Assembly: GCA_964542255.1 (NCBI GenBank)
Contig: CAZITV010000058.1
Span: 1 to 12,330 of the forward strand
Reading direction: 5' to 3'
Origin: CAYMSF01 sp964542255
GTDB taxonomy: Bacteria > Verrucomicrobiota > Lentisphaeria > Victivallales > Victivallaceae
DNA: 12,330 nt
The translations under genes were made by a program, and so were the position numbers. Of the stretch, positions 1 to 7,514 are shown in pieces. Numbering within the stretch: the first letter of the stretch is position 1; every line of letters starts with the position of its first letter. Below the pieces are notes generated by a model. The model ran no database searches. It had not been told where the DNA came from and was given only the letters and a program-made list of their open reading frames with translations.

Positions 1-2
1 AT

Positions 3-365
3 GAGTCTGCGCCAGAGGAGGAACTGGCAGTTAAAGTTAAGCGGCGGATTGACAATCTGGAAGTTGGCGTGCCGCAAATAAAAGAGCTGGTTGAATATTA
101 CAAAGTCAGCCGGACCACGTTGTTCCGCGCGTTCAAGAAGAAATATGGCGTTTCTCTAAAAACTCAAATTGATAATCATCGTCTGGAATATGCAGTGACG
201 CTGCTGAAACACAGCCAAATCCCAATAGCAGACGTGGCAAGTCTCTGTAGCTATACGACTAAACGCTATTTCTACCATGCGTTCGCCAATAAGTATAAGT
301 TGTCACCAGGGGCATTCAGGAAAAGGTATGCCATGCCTCCGAACAGAGTACATCTTTCCTCTTAA
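3..365 (+). CDS. AraC-family transcriptional regulator, C-terminal HTH domain (5' partial)
   Basis: This is the DNA-binding C-terminus of an AraC/XylS-type regulator. The frame is open from the left edge of the window, so the real start and any ligand-binding N-terminal domain lie outside; an internal GTG at 69 is not needed as a start. About 120 residues are visible. The first helix-turn-helix lies around PQIKELVEYYKVSRTTLFRAF. The second, typical signature runs from IADVASLCSY through YFYHAFANKYKLSPGAFRKRY, matching the family pattern of a helix followed by F..aF...g.sP..fR. The gene converges on the ech operon, so it is not co-transcribed with it. Its target is unknown. In some anaerobes such regulators are abundant and control carbohydrate genes, but nothing here shows that. 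Assignment to the family is secure; the function is not. Confidence 0.9.
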   Translation, partial: ESAPEEELAVKVKRRIDNLEVGVPQIKELVEYYKVSRTTLFRAFKKKYGVSLKTQIDNHRLEYAVTLLKHSQIPIADVASLCSYTTKRYFYHAFANKYKLSPGAFRKRYAMPPNRVHLSS

Positions 366-684
366 CCGGCATCTATGTTATCATTCTGCTCTCATATTTT
401 GAAGCAGAAAAAAATAAAACAAACGGAATGACCTGATACTTCCGGTCGGTAAACACTAATGAGTGGAAATTAATCCAGCTTGATAACTCTTTTGTTATAC
501 TGAATAGCATTCTAAAAGATAGTAAAGATTGCACAGATTTTGAGTTTGGTTTGTATTCTGAAAGTCCGCCGAAACCATAAAATACCATGTTTGAAAGGCT
601 TGTGGCAGCAGAGAATAGGCGGATAAAAGAAAACCTGGTATTATGATAATTTTGCGCGGTTGTATCCCCCTGTCAGAGCATAAA
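366..684. other. Non-coding gap with coding-like fragments (possible gene remnant)
   Basis: No intact gene is visible between the AraC-type gene and the tail of the ech operon. On the + strand, one frame (first base at 437) reads about 47 codons without a stop to 578-580. It has a protein-like composition, including NEWKLIQLDN and DFEFGLYSESPPKP, but no start codon, and it follows a TGA at 434-436. The same frame then gives a 19-codon ATG ORF at 587-646. These could be remnants of a decayed gene or chance. I recognise no homologue, no clear terminator for either converging gene and no RNA gene. Confidence 0.35.
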
Positions 685-687
685 TTA

Positions 688-753
688 CCGCTGAATGCTT
701 TTCAAAGAGGCCGTGGCTTTCCGTTTAATTTTGCCTTCGTCTTTTCCAGGCGG
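688..753 (-). other. In-frame 22-codon extension beyond the echF TGA
   Basis: Directly after the echF TGA (754-756) the same frame continues for 22 sense codons to a TAA at 685-687. The encoded tail begins PPGKDEGKIKRKA and is rich in Lys and Pro, as expected of a soluble C-terminal tail. With the TGA counted as one residue the product would be 122 residues. It may be a lost C-terminal tail after a nonsense mutation, or chance. Confidence 0.3.
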
Positions 754-1053
754 TCATGGTTTGCGGTGTTCAGCGCTCATAAACAGACATTTTTTTGGGC
801 ATTTTTCGATACAGTAGCCGCAAACAATGCATTTATATGGGTCTAGAGTCCATGATTTATCGGGTTTGCGGGTGACAACGATGGCGTTAGCCGGACAACA
901 TTTAACGCAAATGCCGCAATAAACACATTTATTGGGGTCTATATCGAGTTGTCCCTTGGCGCCATTAAAAGGGTCGCGTTGTTCCGCCGGATACAATCTT
1001 GTAATTGGTTTACGGCTCAGATTTTTAATAATATTACCAATAATACTGAACAT
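754..1053 (-). CDS. echF: Ech hydrogenase ferredoxin-like subunit EchF (2x[4Fe-4S])
   Basis: This is the polyferredoxin subunit of an energy-converting [NiFe] hydrogenase. It passes electrons from soluble reduced ferredoxin towards the small subunit EchC on the cytoplasmic side of the membrane. Two complete [4Fe-4S] motifs are visible: C43-C46-C49-C53-Pro and C75-C78-C81-C85-Pro. The N-terminus (MFSIIGNIIKNLSRKPITRLYP) matches the family's usual opening. I therefore chose the ATG at 1053, just after the echE stop and with a weak GAAAG about 9 nt upstream, over the ATG at 1083, which would overlap echE by 25 nt. At 99 residues it is shorter than the roughly 120 I expect for EchF. The same frame stays open for 22 codons after the TGA at 754-756 (see findings). 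It is the last gene of the echABCDEF operon. Confidence 0.92.
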   Translation of the reverse strand: MFSIIGNIIKNLSRKPITRLYPAEQRDPFNGAKGQLDIDPNKCVYCGICVKCCPANAIVVTRKPDKSWTLDPYKCIVCGYCIEKCPKKCLFMSAEHRKP

Positions 1054-1058
1054 AATAA

Positions 1059-2138
1059 TTATCTTTCGGTGCAGCTGATACAAGGGTCAATGGAAATAAC
1101 GATTACACCGACATCCGCCAATTCACAACCCGTCAACATCGAAAGAAGCGGAACGAGATTGGCAAAAGTTGGAGTACGAACTCTTAAACGGTCCAGTTTA
1201 TCGGTGCCGTTAGCTTTAATGTAATATAATACCTCGCCGCGGGGCTGTTCGCCGCGAGAAATAACCTCGCCGGTGGGATTGCCTTTAACAGGAACGCTGA
1301 GCGGGCCTTCGGGAATCTTGCCGATAGCACTGCGGATCAGTTGAATTGATTGATAAAGTTCACGAACTCTGACTTTGGTACGGCAATATGAATCGCCATC
1401 CTGCTCCACAATAGGCGCGAAATCAAGTTCCCCATAGGCGCTGTAGCCGGTTGAACGCAGGTCCATAGATAATCCGCTGGCTCTGGCAGTTGGTCCGACT
1501 GCGCCACTTGCGTAGGCCGATTTTGCGTCAAGAACACCTACCCCGCAAAGGCGCTGTTTAACACTGTAATCATTAATCAGCACCGGTGTAAGCTCATTCA
1601 ATTCATCTTCGACTTTATCTAGAGTTTGCAGGATATACTTGAGCAGTTCCGGGTTGATGTCTTTGCGGACGCCGCCGATACAGCAAGTACCCAGCATAAT
1701 TCTGGCACCGGTAGTCGCTTCCATTGCATCCATAATATGCTCGCGGGTACGCCATAACTGCATAAATAGATTTTCAAAGCCAAATGCGTCTGCGAGAAGA
1801 CCTACTGCAAGCAAATGGCTGTGCATGCGGTGCAACTCGCTCCAAATAACGCGCAAATACTTTGCCCGCGGCGGGATTTCCAGACCAAACAATGTTTCCA
1901 TACCGGAACAATATGTAACCGAATGGATGAAGCTGCAAATACCGCAGACACGTTCAATCAAAAAAGTGTCCTGTTGAAAATCTTTTTGCTCTGCCAGTTT
2001 TTCCAGTCCGCGATGAACATAGCCCAGAATAGGTGTTACAGAGACAACTCTTTCTTCGTCAAGCACGAGCCGCAACTGGATTGGCTCCGGTAATACCGGA
2101 TGCTGCGGACCATAAGGGATGATGGTATTTTTAGCCAT
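1059..2138 (-). CDS. echE: Ech hydrogenase large (catalytic NiFe) subunit EchE
   Basis: This is the catalytic large subunit of a group 4 membrane-bound [NiFe] hydrogenase, homologous to NuoD of complex I. It reduces protons to H2 (or the reverse) at a Ni-Fe site. Both Cys pairs that hold the metal are present: RVCGIC (C65, C68) with FIHS after it, and DPCISC (C353, C356) near the end. The protein stops right after DPCISCTER, so there is no C-terminal extension for a maturation protease to remove. I chose the ATG at 2138 (MAKNTIIPYGPQHPVLPEP), which gives 359 residues, because GAGGT lies 8 nt upstream and the start sits at the echD stop. The upstream ATG at 2189 would add 17 residues overlapping echD. 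Nickel insertion would need HypA-F proteins, which are not in this window. Confidence 0.95.
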   Translation of the reverse strand: MAKNTIIPYGPQHPVLPEPIQLRLVLDEERVVSVTPILGYVHRGLEKLAEQKDFQQDTFLIERVCGICSFIHSVTYCSGMETLFGLEIPPRAKYLRVIWSELHRMHSHLLAVGLLADAFGFENLFMQLWRTREHIMDAMEATTGARIMLGTCCIGGVRKDINPELLKYILQTLDKVEDELNELTPVLINDYSVKQRLCGVGVLDAKSAYASGAVGPTARASGLSMDLRSTGYSAYGELDFAPIVEQDGDSYCRTKVRVRELYQSIQLIRSAIGKIPEGPLSVPVKGNPTGEVISRGEQPRGEVLYYIKANGTDKLDRLRVRTPTFANLVPLLSMLTGCELADVGVIVISIDPCISCTER

Positions 2139-2139
2139 A

Positions 2140-2541
2140 TTATTTAACCTCATTTGGCGCGGTTGCCCTGGTTCCGGCCTCAGTGACAAGCACTCCCGGA
2201 ACGCGGCACAGGGGTTTTTCCGGTGCGCAATCGGTCAGCAGCAGCCGGCTTTCATAATCAAGTACCAATCCGGTAACTTTGACTCCGAACAAATCCTTGA
2301 TTTCATTTTCAACGAGCAGAGCCGCGAAAATGATTGGAGAGATGCTTGGCAGGGTGTCGCCTTTTTTTAATTGCAGGCGTAGATTGCTCAGCTCGTAATT
2401 TTTGTCAAAATGGTAGAGAATATCGAAATATTCGCCACAGTCGGTGCAGGTCATGGTAACGAAACGAAAACCCAATGGCAGCATTGACGCCACTTTAACG
2501 TTAAGATTGTCCAGAGTTACATTATCTACATTATTAATCAT
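2140..2541 (-). CDS. echD: Ech hydrogenase subunit EchD (NuoC/30-kDa-like)
   Basis: This is a small soluble subunit of the Ech hydrogenase peripheral arm, homologous to the 30-kDa (NuoC) subunit of complex I, which packs against the large subunit. At 133 residues it has the short length typical of EchD. The family hallmark is clear: ENEIKDLFGV at residues 78-87 matches the conserved E...E..DLFGI segment. The start at 2541 lies 5 nt after the echC stop and has only a weak Shine-Dalgarno sequence, so translation is probably coupled to echC. The stop at 2140-2142 abuts the echE start. Two Cys in TCTDC (residues 31-35) and another near residue 105 are present, but they do not form a recognisable cluster motif. 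No independent catalytic role is expected. Confidence 0.88.
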   Translation of the reverse strand: MINNVDNVTLDNLNVKVASMLPLGFRFVTMTCTDCGEYFDILYHFDKNYELSNLRLQLKKGDTLPSISPIIFAALLVENEIKDLFGVKVTGLVLDYESRLLLTDCAPEKPLCRVPGVLVTEAGTRATAPNEVK

Positions 2542-2546
2542 AGCTG

Positions 2547-3053
2547 TTATACCGTTTTTGGTTCAGAATTTTCTGTCATAATTTCGGTTGGGACGTAGCG
2601 GCAGGTTGGCTTGGAAGCGGGAGGGAATATTTCCCCATTCCGTTTACGTTCAAGAATATCGAGCGCTTTGACCACGCCATCAATCATTGCTTCCGGTCTT
2701 GGCGGGCAGCCGGGTACAAATACATCAACAGGAATCACAATATCCACCCCGCCAATAATATTGTAGCAACCGGCAAAAATGCCACCGCTGGAGGTGCATA
2801 CCCCCATTGCAACAACAACTTTCGGATCAGGAATTTGATTATAAACATTTTGTAAAACCCGCGCGTTGCGGTTATTGACAGAACCGGTTACAACCAGGAT
2901 ATCTGCATGTTTCGGGTTGCCAATATGCAGCAGACCAAAACGTTCTACGTCATAAAGCGGAGTCAAGCACGCCAAAAATTCAATATCGCAGCCATTGCAG
3001 CTATTGCAGTTAAAATGCACGACCCAGGGAGATTTTGAAAGAGCTTTAAACAT
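2547..3053 (-). CDS. echC: Ech hydrogenase small subunit EchC (NuoB-like, [4Fe-4S])
   Basis: This is the small subunit of the Ech [NiFe] hydrogenase, homologous to NuoB. It carries the proximal [4Fe-4S] cluster that relays electrons between EchF and the NiFe site of EchE. Candidate ligands are C19 and C22 in CNSCNGCDIE, C86 in AMGVC and C116 in VPGCPPRPE, the classic spacing for this family. It is 168 residues long. The ATG at 3053 is preceded by a strong GAGGTG that overlaps the echB stop codon, so the start is well supported and coupled to echB. A C-terminal tail of about 30 residues after the conserved core is polar and not conserved in character. It is a cytoplasmic peripheral membrane complex component. 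Confidence 0.94.
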   Translation of the reverse strand: MFKALSKSPWVVHFNCNSCNGCDIEFLACLTPLYDVERFGLLHIGNPKHADILVVTGSVNNRNARVLQNVYNQIPDPKVVVAMGVCTSSGGIFAGCYNIIGGVDIVIPVDVFVPGCPPRPEAMIDGVVKALDILERKRNGEIFPPASKPTCRYVPTEIMTENSEPKTV

Positions 3054-3065
3054 AATTATTGCACC

Positions 3066-3917
3066 TCACCACAACCAAATAATATTAGCGACTGAAACCA
3101 TCAGCGGAATCGTCCACATATAACGCAGCATCCACATCGTCGTTAAACGGGAGAAGGCGTTATCCAGCACCAACACCGCCAAAAATGCAGCAGTTTCGAG
3201 TAAAAAACCGACATATAAATTAGTATGCCAAAACATCATTATCACAAAAAACAGTATGGCGGTTTCATAAAAATGCGCAATCTCGATCAGGCCAAGATAG
3301 GGGCCGGCATATTCAATGGTTACACCTTTGACAATTTCCTGATGCGCGTGGTGCGAGGTGGCAACGTCAAAAGGCGATTTACCCAGCTTGATGGCAGCAG
3401 CACAAAGAAATGCCAAAAACAACAGCGGCATTGAAAACAGCATCGGTTGTTCCATTTTGAGAACATCTGCCGCGAGAAAGCTGTGGTTTTGCAGATAGAT
3501 AGCAACAATCAGCAAAATTAAAATCGGTTCATAAGCGAGCATTTGCAGAATTTTACGCTGGCTGCCGATACGGCTATAAGGCGAGCGAACGCTCATCCCG
3601 CCCAAAACCAAGCAAATCGTTGAAAATGCATGGGCAAATAAAATCATAAATAAATCCTGCCCCATGGCCAGCAATACAACTACCAGCATCATAAACGCCA
3701 AGTGTAGAAACGCATACAATATCTGTAGTTTATGCAGCGCTATCGGTTGTTTCTGAAACAACTTAATTGTATCAAAAAAGGGCTGTAACAACGGCGGACC
3801 TACCCGGCATTGCATTCTCGCGGTAATTTTTCGGTCAAATCCTGCAATTATCGCGCCGACAAACGGCGCGGCAAAGAGGGCTGCCGCAATCAACATCCAT
3901 GTGTCCATTTTTACCAT
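3066..3917 (-). CDS. echB: Ech hydrogenase membrane subunit EchB (NuoH-like)
   Basis: This is the membrane subunit that anchors the peripheral hydrogenase arm, homologous to NuoH of complex I. It forms the junction through which redox energy is passed to the ion-pumping subunit. The 283-residue protein is strongly hydrophobic, with about eight likely membrane helices. It keeps the family motifs GPPLLQPFFDTIKL (residues 40-53), KSPFD (180-184) and the acidic loop EIVKGVTIEYAGPYLGL (194-210). The ATG at 3917 overlaps the end of echA by 7 nt and is preceded by GGGAGAG. An in-frame ATG at 3908 would be a slightly shorter alternative. It ends with TGA inside the echC ribosome-binding region. Confidence 0.94.
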   Translation of the reverse strand: MVKMDTWMLIAAALFAAPFVGAIIAGFDRKITARMQCRVGPPLLQPFFDTIKLFQKQPIALHKLQILYAFLHLAFMMLVVVLLAMGQDLFMILFAHAFSTICLVLGGMSVRSPYSRIGSQRKILQMLAYEPILILLIVAIYLQNHSFLAADVLKMEQPMLFSMPLLFLAFLCAAAIKLGKSPFDVATSHHAHQEIVKGVTIEYAGPYLGLIEIAHFYETAILFFVIMMFWHTNLYVGFLLETAAFLAVLVLDNAFSRLTTMWMLRYMWTIPLMVSVANIIWLW

Positions 3918-5869
3918 AACAGTTTTGTCTCTCCCAGTAAAATAATAATAACCAGCCAGGCGGTCAGGTTAAGCCATACCGTTGCTTTTTGTTCCGAGAC
4001 ATACCCTTTAAGATATGTAGTTGAACACCAGGAATCTTCGATTTTATCTCCGACGCTGCGGAACGCATAACTCCTCGTTCCCTCAGAATTATTAAAAGCC
4101 GAAGTATTGAACACGGAACTTTCCGCGTTTTCACCGCATAAGTAAGGCAAGCGCACATCATTTTCGCTGAACCGGCGCCATACAGTCAACCAATAAATCA
4201 CAAATACGGTCAGCAGTACTACCGAAAAAGTGATTGCCGGAAAAGAACCAGTTGCCTCAAATACCTGCCACAACTGAAGCGGAATTGTATCAATATCAGC
4301 AAATACCGCTTTAGCTATTGGGGCAAAAAATGTATTAAAAATCCAAATTGAGCCAAACCCGGTGACCAGCACTCCGGTTGCCAGAGTCAACAGTGCAAAC
4401 TTCATCCCGGGTGCAAGCTCTTCCCCTTTAAACTTTGGATGATACGATGATGTCTGAATCCGGCCAATCCATTTTGACCAGAAAAATACCGTCAGGGCGC
4501 TGCCTAGCACCATAAACATCAAAATCAGCGGAGAACGAATTGTCGCTTCAATTGCCATCCATTTGCTCAGCAGCATTCCAAACGGCGGCAGCAGCATCGA
4601 CATCATCCCGATAAGCGCCACAGAAGCCGTAATCGGCATCCGGAACAAAATGCCTCCCATATCTTCAATATCGCGGCTGCCAAGCTTCTGTTCAATCGTG
4701 CCAACGCAAAGGAATAATAGTCCTTTTGAGACAGCATGGAAACAGATAATCGCCAGCGCCGCGGAATATGCCAACGGGGAATTAATGCCGGCACACGCAA
4801 CGACCAATCCCAAATTGGAAATCGTTGAATAAGCCAGCACTCTCTTGGAATTGCTTTGAGTCACGGCCAGCAGCGCAGCGCCGGCAAATGTCAGCGCACC
4901 AAAAACAATGATAACAAACATCACCTTCTCACCATAAAATCCTGGAGAAAGACGCAGTACCAGATACGCCCCGGCCTTAACCATCGTGGCAGAATGCAGC
5001 AACGCCGAAACCGGGGTCGGAGCAATCATTGCACCCAGCAGCCAGCTCTGAAACGGCAGCAGCGCCGATTTGGTAAAAGCAGCAACGCACAACAACACCA
5101 TGGGGATAACCGCCTTCGCCGCCATCAACCCTTCAATTGATTCGGTATTATTGTACGCCAAAACCCATAAGCCGCCGGCAATCAGCGCGGTACCGCCAAA
5201 CGAATTTATTAATAGCGCCCGCAGCGCATTTTTCTTGGACTCGCCGCCATCCTGACCAATCAGCATAAATGAACAAAGCGTCGTCGCCTCCCAAAAAAAT
5301 GAAAACCATTTCATGTTGTCCGCCATTACCAGACCGTTCATGAAACCCAGGAAAGCGATAAAGAAAAAGAAAAACTGACCCAGCGATGCCGCGGTTTTCG
5401 GTGCGTGTTCCTGATGTTTCTTCATATAACTGATAGCATATATCGCGATAACCGGACCAATCAGCGTCGTAATCAGTACTAAAATTTTGGTGAGTGAATC
5501 TGCGGTAAAATCATTGGCGTGGTGTTCAATTTCGTGTCCGGTGAAAATCAGCGTTAATTCCGCACCCACCATCGCCAGCTGCGCAACACTGAATAATATA
5601 ATCCACCAGTTTTTCAATCTAAGCGCAATAAATAAAATCACGCCGATTATCAATATTTCAAAGCCCGTCGCAAAATATCCCGACAAAGCCGAAGACTTAA
5701 TCGCGAAATCCGGCAGAAATGCCAGCGCAACACCGGCTGCCGCAACAACCACACTGCAGGATAAAATGGCAAGGTTGCGCCCCCAAGCCACCGGAGAGAG
5801 GTAAGCCGCAATACCAAAAAATATTGGTGCTATGACTAACGCAATAAACAGTATCAGATTAATGTCCAT
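3911..5869 (-). CDS. echA: Ech hydrogenase ion-translocating membrane subunit EchA (NuoL/Mrp-like)
   Basis: This is the large ion-pumping membrane subunit of the Ech hydrogenase, in the NuoL/NuoM/Mrp antiporter superfamily. It uses the energy of ferredoxin oxidation to move H+ or Na+ across the membrane. At 652 residues it has the length usual for EchA, with helices through most of the chain. Key charged residues of the antiporter core are visible: Glu194 in FFWEATTLCS, Lys267 in FTKSALLPFQSWL, and His292 and Lys298 in LLHSATMVKAGAYL. It is the first gene of the operon. The ATG at 5869 has AGGGA about 10 nt upstream. It overlaps echB by 7 nt. The sequence does not show whether H+ or Na+ is moved. 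Confidence 0.94.
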   Translation of the reverse strand: MDINLILFIALVIAPIFFGIAAYLSPVAWGRNLAILSCSVVVAAAGVALAFLPDFAIKSSALSGYFATGFEILIIGVILFIALRLKNWWIILFSVAQLAMVGAELTLIFTGHEIEHHANDFTADSLTKILVLITTLIGPVIAIYAISYMKKHQEHAPKTAASLGQFFFFFIAFLGFMNGLVMADNMKWFSFFWEATTLCSFMLIGQDGGESKKNALRALLINSFGGTALIAGGLWVLAYNNTESIEGLMAAKAVIPMVLLCVAAFTKSALLPFQSWLLGAMIAPTPVSALLHSATMVKAGAYLVLRLSPGFYGEKVMFVIIVFGALTFAGAALLAVTQSNSKRVLAYSTISNLGLVVACAGINSPLAYSAALAIICFHAVSKGLLFLCVGTIEQKLGSRDIEDMGGILFRMPITASVALIGMMSMLLPPFGMLLSKWMAIEATIRSPLILMFMVLGSALTVFFWSKWIGRIQTSSYHPKFKGEELAPGMKFALLTLATGVLVTGFGSIWIFNTFFAPIAKAVFADIDTIPLQLWQVFEATGSFPAITFSVVLLTVFVIYWLTVWRRFSENDVRLPYLCGENAESSVFNTSAFNNSEGTRSYAFRSVGDKIEDSWCSTTYLKGYVSEQKATVWLNLTAWLVIIILLGETKLLW

Positions 5870-6008
5870 ATTTTGAGTATCCCTGAAATATATAGATGTG
5901 GCAGAATCTCACTCGTCCGGCGGCAGTACCACTGCGTAAAAACAACAGATCTCTCCATCATCTTTAACCCAATGAATTCGCGGTAGACTCGAACCATAAC
6001 AGATGCAA

Positions 6009-6036
6009 AATATACGCCATTATCCATGTTTTGCAA
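6009..6036 (-). promoter_or_regulatory. Candidate promoter of the ech operon
   Basis: On the minus strand TTGCAA (6031-6036), a 16-nt spacer and TATATT (6009-6014) form a fair sigma-70-type match upstream of echA. It would give a leader of about 130 nt. The region is so AT-rich that chance matches are expected. Confidence 0.3.
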
Positions 6037-6271
6037 ATTTTTATCCTGTTTTTTTCGGAAAAAATCTCTTATAAATTTGTAAAGCGCTCATCATTAATAG
6101 TTTATATGTAAAAAATAATTGCTCTATATTATCCTGTAAACATTTTATATTAAGGTTAGCCCATAAATATTTTGCTTTATTTTTGCCAATATTCATACTT
6201 ACAATCATAAAACAGCTAATCATGATATAGAATTATATCCAGATACAATATTTTCTGTCAGAATAATTTTG

Positions 6272-6300
6272 TTGGTAAAAAGCAATAACTTTTATATAAT
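6272..6300 (+). promoter_or_regulatory. Candidate sigma-70 promoter of the URO-D/MtaA-like gene
   Basis: TTGGTA at 6272-6277 and a perfect TATAAT at 6295-6300 are separated by exactly 17 nt on the + strand. Transcription would start near 6307 and leave a leader of about 145 nt before the ATG at 6453. The match is good, but the surrounding DNA is AT-rich. Confidence 0.5.
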
Positions 6301-6452
6301 GTCTAAAAAACAATATTAATAAGATAAAATAAAGCAAAATAATATCAAAATGTTGCAAGAAAAAAGATTTTTACGAGTTAAGATATAGCAATGTCGAGAA
6401 TGCTGTTGTTTAATATGATAACCGGCAAAGATTAACTGTAAGGAATAACGCG

Positions 6453-7514
6453 ATGAAAAGAGATTATTATTTAGATTTGGCCGCGAGGGGTTTACGAATG
6501 CCGATAGGCACTGATTTGGTCTTAAAAGAAAAAGCTAATCATGATGAGCGGCTGATTAATGGTAAATTGTTAGGTGAGGTTTATGTTGAAGCGGCAAAAC
6601 GTTTTAACACTCCATTGGCTTTTCCGCTGATGGACTTGACCATTGAGAAAGAGTGGCTGGTAAAATTATTGGGATTAAAAGGTGTTTCTAAAGTTAAAGA
6701 GTGGCAATTTTCCAGAAATTTACTGCCTGGCGAATTAGAACTGGTAAAGAACGGGACGGCAAAACGTTTATTACTGACCGACCGCATCAAGGCCAACTGT
6801 GCAGCAATTAAGCATGTGGCAGACACGACTGATTTAATTCCTGTGGGAATGTCTTTGGGGCCATTTTCGATGATGACGACTTTATTGAAAGACCCGATTA
6901 GCGCGATTTATATGGCGGGAATGGGGATGACAGGAAGCGAAGACGAAGAAGTAAAAATGGTGGAAACCGCCCTGGAAGTGGCGATTGCGATTATTTTGAG
7001 TTCTATCGAACAGCAGTTGGAAGTTGGCGCGAAAGCGATTTGCGTATGTGAACCGGCGGCTAACAAGGTCTATATTTCACCGAATCAGTTGGAAGCCGGG
7101 TCGGATATTTTTGACCGGCTGGTAATATCCTATAATAAACAGATTCGCGATTTAATCGGACGTTATGACAGTGACTTGATTTTTCATGATTGTGGCGAGT
7201 TGACTGACGGCATGGTGGAAAAATACAATTTGCTTGACCCGGCGATTCTCAGCCTGGGCAGTTCCCGTCATATTTGGGACGACGCTAAGCTGGTTTCTAA
7301 TAATACGGTGCTGTTTGGGAATTTACCGACTAAAAAGTTTTATTCCGACCGCGATATTACCAAAGATCAGGTTGTTGCGATGACCAGGGACCTTGTTGAC
7401 AAAATGAAACAGTCCGGACATCCGTTTATTCTTGGTTCCGAATGCGATGTGTTAAGTGTTGATGGTTCAACCGCAACCATCCTTGAAAAGGTCAATTTGA
7501 TGATGACGTCATAA
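6453..7514 (+). CDS. Uroporphyrinogen decarboxylase (URO-D) superfamily protein, MtaA/methyltransferase-like
   Basis: The protein belongs to the URO-D/MtaA/CmuA superfamily of TIM-barrel proteins, which covers haem-pathway decarboxylases and zinc-dependent corrinoid methyltransferases. It has 353 residues, the usual length. Members that move methyl groups bind zinc through an H-x-C...C site. Here HDCG (His245, Cys247) and Cys331 in LGSECDVLS sit where those ligands are expected, which favours the methyltransferase-like branch over true HemE. Other barrel segments visible are VGMSLGPFSMM (131-141) and GAKAICVCEPAAN (192-204). The start is well supported by TAAGGA 8 nt upstream of the ATG. The gene stands alone, divergent from the ech operon, with no corrinoid protein or MtaB-like partner in the window. 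The substrate is unknown; similar paralogues in anaerobes may act on methoxylated or methylated compounds. Confidence 0.82.
   Translation: MKRDYYLDLAARGLRMPIGTDLVLKEKANHDERLINGKLLGEVYVEAAKRFNTPLAFPLMDLTIEKEWLVKLLGLKGVSKVKEWQFSRNLLPGELELVKNGTAKRLLLTDRIKANCAAIKHVADTTDLIPVGMSLGPFSMMTTLLKDPISAIYMAGMGMTGSEDEEVKMVETALEVAIAIILSSIEQQLEVGAKAICVCEPAANKVYISPNQLEAGSDIFDRLVISYNKQIRDLIGRYDSDLIFHDCGELTDGMVEKYNLLDPAILSLGSSRHIWDDAKLVSNNTVLFGNLPTKKFYSDRDITKDQVVAMTRDLVDKMKQSGHPFILGSECDVLSVDGSTATILEKVNLMMTS

Larger units (their letters stand above)
5870..6452. other. AT-rich divergent intergenic region
   Basis: This 583-nt spacer lies between the divergently transcribed echA and URO-D/MtaA-like genes. Roughly 6040-6420 is markedly AT-rich and shows no codon structure; the two 60-codon minus-strand ORFs there look like chance. 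Near echA, a minus-strand frame ending with TGA at 5909-5911 reads as protein-like for about 30 codons, including RIHWVKDDGEI and FYAVVLPPDE. It has no start and is closed upstream by a stop, so it may be a remnant. The spacer should contain promoters for both directions; candidates are listed separately. I see no riboswitch I can name. Confidence 0.5.

Noticed and set aside
373..588. 71-codon minus-strand ORF between the AraC gene and echF
   Set aside because: Composition looks random and no motif or ribosome-binding site is seen; the opposite strand looks more protein-like.
1639..1977. 112-codon + strand ORF
   Set aside because: Antisense to echE, which has both NiFe-ligating Cys pairs; a shadow frame.
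754..5869. Complex I (nuo) or formate hydrogenlyase instead of Ech
   Set aside because: There are exactly six genes in Ech order, EchE keeps both Cys pairs for NiFe (absent in NuoD), and there is no formate dehydrogenase or extra antiporter-like subunit.
6041..6223. 60-codon minus-strand ORF in the spacer upstream of echA
   Set aside because: Located in very AT-rich DNA, with biased Lys/Ile/Phe/Tyr content and no recognisable motif; most likely chance.
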